From a bacterium (lineage in GTDB: Bacteria; CSSED10-310; JAJRTK01), in the NCBI GenBank assembly GCA_024278345.1, contig JAJRTK010000066.1, forward strand, positions 1 to 7,510: 7,510 bases of DNA. Direction: 5' to 3'. Both the position numbers and the translations under genes were made by a program. The notes beneath the pieces were generated by a model. The model did not search any database and was not told where the DNA came from. It saw only the letters and a program-made list of their open reading frames with translations. Positions 5,731 to 7,510 of the stretch are shown here, one piece after another; position 1 is the stretch's first letter; every line of letters starts with the position of its first letter.

Positions 5731-6579
5731 ATGTTTGTTGGAAGCTTACTCCTCTTGCTGGCTCTTTTCACGGCATCTGCCTTCCTCCTCGGCGAAATGA
5801 AGTGGAGAGGCCTCCGAACGGTCCTGCGGGACAAAATGGAGGCCGCACGTCTGCCGGCGGCACCGCAGGTCTACGATCCTCGCGAGATCCAAGGACTTCC
5901 CGCGCCTGTCCAGCGGTATTTCCAGGCTGCCCTGACCGAGGGTCAACCCATGGTGGAGGCCGTTGATGTGAAGCATGAGGGAACCTTCAACGTGAGTGAA
6001 ACCGGCAAGTGGTGGAGACCTTTCAAGTCCACCCAACGGGTGGTGACCCGCCGCCCCGGTTTCGACTGGGCCGGAAGCATCGATTTGCTCGGGGGCATCC
6101 CCATGAAGGTCCACGATGCCTACGTGGCGGGCGAGGGACTCTTGTCGGTCTATTTCACGGGCTTCATTCCAGTGGTGAAGCAACAGGGTACGCCGCAATT
6201 GGCGCACGGCGAGCTCATGCGGTTCCTGGCCGAAGCGGCCTGGTATCCCACGGCGCTCCTACCCAGCCAGGGCGTGCGCTGGAAAGCCATCGATGACCGA
6301 TCGGCCGAAGCGACGTTCCAGAACGGGGAAACGACCGTAACCCTGCTCTTCAACTTCGGCGACGACGGGCTCGTAGAAACCGTCGCCTCCGAAGGACGGG
6401 AGCGCACCATTGGCGACAGAAGCGAGATCACGCCGTGGCAGGGGCGCTTCTGGAACTACGAAACCTGGAACGGGATGCAGGTGCCCATGGAGGGCGAGGT
6501 CGCATGGATTCTGCCCCATGGCCCAAGGCCCTACTGGCGCGGCAAGATCCACGGTATCACTTACGAACTTGCCCAATAA
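5731..6579 (+). CDS. Membrane-anchored protein of unknown function, DUF6544/DUF6920-like
   Basis: A 282-residue protein (284 if translation starts at the ATG at 5725). Residues 2-21 are a hydrophobic segment (FVGSLLLLLALFTASAFLLG) without a clear cleavage site, so a signal anchor with the rest outside the cytoplasm is likely. The body begins with QGLPAPVQRYFQAAL, continues through HEGTF, a conserved-looking W-rich turn (GKWWRPF), a DAYVAGEG/GLLSVYF region and AEAAWYPTALLPSQGVRW, and ends with WNGMQVPMEGEVAWIL and YWRGKIHGITYEL. This pattern matches my memory of proteins labelled DUF6544 or DUF6920, whose function is unknown; the alternating short beta-like stretches suggest a beta-rich fold. 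There is no catalytic motif I recognise. The gene stands alone, 40 bp after the nested mobile elements, and converges on the next gene. An upstream remnant may be a decayed relative. Confidence 0.8.
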   Translation: MFVGSLLLLLALFTASAFLLGEMKWRGLRTVLRDKMEAARLPAAPQVYDPREIQGLPAPVQRYFQAALTEGQPMVEAVDVKHEGTFNVSETGKWWRPFKSTQRVVTRRPGFDWAGSIDLLGGIPMKVHDAYVAGEGLLSVYFTGFIPVVKQQGTPQLAHGELMRFLAEAAWYPTALLPSQGVRWKAIDDRSAEATFQNGETTVTLLFNFGDDGLVETVASEGRERTIGDRSEITPWQGRFWNYETWNGMQVPMEGEVAWILPHGPRPYWRGKIHGITYELAQ

Positions 6580-6702
6580 AGGCCTCCGTGGCCCGGGCAA
6601 TCCGGGACCACCGGCAGGAGCATGCGCCAAGGGGAAGAGAAACCATGAACAACGGGTGGGCCTCTTTCGGGTATCCACATACCATGAAAATACACGCCTA
6701 CT

Positions 6703-6724
6703 ATGGAGGCCGGAAGGCCTCCAT
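6703..6724. other. Strong hairpin between convergent genes, possible transcript end
   Basis: ATGGAGGCC (6703-6711) pairs perfectly with GGCCTCCAT (6716-6724) around a GGAA loop, which is a GNRA-type tetraloop on the plus strand. It lies between the stop at 6579 and the convergent stop at 6845. No T-run directly follows on either strand; the nearest is TATTTTC about 10 nt beyond the stem on the minus strand. It may stabilise 3' ends or be a dispersed palindrome. The rest of 6580-6844 holds nothing I can support. Confidence 0.4.
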
Positions 6725-6844
6725 GCGAAAAGATTGGGGGGCTAAAACATCGGAGGCCGCGGCGTCCAGCCTCTCATGCTTCTGGGGTGGTTCGATTCTC
6801 CCATGAGTGTTAGGTGGATACCCCCTCTTTCCATTGGAACCCCG

Positions 6845-7510
6845 TCAATCCTGGACCGTCACTTCCAGTTTCCGGTAAAGGATGCGGCCTTTCTTGCAAT
6901 AGATGGCCACACGGCCCGGGTCGGTCAAAGCGATATCGGCGAAGGAGCCAATCTGCTCGCCGTCCAGGATGACAACCACCATGGGACCCAGGGCGTAGTA
7001 GACGAGGCGGTGCCAAACTCCCGGATCGATCTTGGAGCGCAAGCTCTCGGAGAGCTGGCCGTGCGAGAACCGGAATCCCTTGGCATCGTATTGCAGTTTC
7101 AAGCCTCGGCCGCCCCGGTGGGTGCGGAGAACAATTCCGAAACTCGTGTCTGGCTCCATGAGCTGGAACTCCGCGGTCAAGACCAGATCCTTCCAGCTCT
7201 TCCTCGTGGCCAAGGCTCCACTCCGTTCCAGGTCGAGGTGTCCCTCCTTCCACTCGTACCGCCCACTGGTAATCCAGGCGGGAAGTCCCGCGCCGAGTAA
7301 AAGATCCTGGATGGCGGGTCCAACTGTTTTTAGCGGAGTGGCGGTCTTGAAAGGAGTGGCGGAGGGCCGGGGCGCGCGGGTGGGCGATGCGGTGGGCTCC
7401 GGGACCGTGGGAGTGGATCTGCTGGTGGGCGCCCAGGTCGCCGAGGGCGTGGGCTCCGGGACCGTGGGAGTGGATCTGCTGGTGGGCGCCCAGGTCGCCG
7501 AGGGCGTGGG
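6845..7510 (-). CDS. C-terminal part of a protein with a Pro/Thr/Ser repeat linker and a DUF1080/concanavalin-A-like domain (5' end outside window)
   Basis: The frame is open from the right edge to TGA at 6847-6845, giving 221 visible residues and no true start in the window. A TTG at 7213 could serve as a start but would cut the domain. The first 39 residues are a 19-residue unit, PTPSATWAPTSRSTPTVPE, present twice and continuing off the edge. More Pro/Thr/Ser-rich linker follows to about residue 64. The C-terminal 155 residues resemble the beta-sandwich called DUF1080 or 3-keto-disaccharide hydrolase-like: SGRYEWKEGHLDL, SWKDLVLTAEFQL, FGIVLRTHRGG, WHRLVYYALGPMVVVILDG and a final GRVAIYCKKGRILYRKLEV. 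Such domains often bind or cleave glycans on exported proteins. The linker suggests it tethers the domain to another domain or the envelope. The missing N-terminus decides what the protein is. Confidence 0.75.
   Translation of the reverse strand, partial: PTPSATWAPTSRSTPTVPEPTPSATWAPTSRSTPTVPEPTASPTRAPRPSATPFKTATPLKTVGPAIQDLLLGAGLPAWITSGRYEWKEGHLDLERSGALATRKSWKDLVLTAEFQLMEPDTSFGIVLRTHRGGRGLKLQYDAKGFRFSHGQLSESLRSKIDPGVWHRLVYYALGPMVVVILDGEQIGSFADIALTDPGRVAIYCKKGRILYRKLEVTVQD
7394..7510 (-). repeat. Perfect 57-bp tandem repeat encoding a Pro/Thr/Ser-rich linker
   Basis: Positions 7394-7450 and 7451-7507 are identical, and the first bases of a third copy reach the window edge. The period keeps the reading frame and adds 19 residues per unit. 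Identity at synonymous positions points to recent expansion by slippage or unequal recombination, so copy number is likely variable. Confidence 0.9.

Noticed and set aside
5324-5966. Plus-strand open frames containing GGTGILPV
   Set aside because: They read across the mobile elements, lack ribosome-binding sites and are by-products of the hairpin block.
6645-6806. A 53-codon plus-strand frame starting MNNGWASFGYPH
   Set aside because: Weak, distant Shine-Dalgarno-like AAGGGG, no recognisable motif, and it runs through the strong palindrome at 6703-6724.

Overview
The window is GC-rich bacterial DNA. The largest block is a three-gene minus-strand operon (4616 down to 258) for a 2-oxoacid:ferredoxin oxidoreductase, most likely the pyruvate enzyme. 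This suggests an anaerobic or facultatively anaerobic bacterium. Nothing in the window fixes the phylum.

Layout, left to right. Positions 1-156 hold the C-terminal end of a plus-strand gene that looks like recX. It converges on the por operon, with about 100 bp containing one hairpin between them. The operon is transcribed leftward as [PorG-GltD-PorD fusion] -> PorA -> PorB. Spacing is tight (10 bp, then a 4-bp ATGA overlap) and each start has a Shine-Dalgarno site. The order is the porG-porD-porA-porB order, but a complete NADPH/FAD/4Fe-4S reductase of the GltD/NfnB type sits inside the first polypeptide between the gamma and delta parts. The encoded complex therefore appears to carry its own NAD(P)H-ferredoxin exchange module.

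Positions 4617-5724 contain no intact gene. The part next to the operon shows nothing convincing. Positions 4988-5308 keep an open but startless frame with a GLPxPVxRY motif shared with the next intact gene, which suggests an eroded relative. Positions 5359-5690 hold the clearest novelty: two 154-bp non-autonomous (MITE-like) elements of one family, one inserted inside the other. Both have GGGACCTATCA inverted ends and each is bounded by its own perfect 8-bp target duplication.

After these elements comes a plus-strand gene (5731-6579) for a membrane-anchored protein of unknown function, resembling DUF6544/DUF6920 proteins. It converges on a minus-strand gene (7510 to 6845) that enters from the right edge. 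The visible part of that gene has a Pro/Thr/Ser-rich linker made partly of perfect 57-bp repeats, then a C-terminal beta-sandwich domain of the DUF1080/concanavalin-A-like type. A 9-bp-stem hairpin lies between these two genes.
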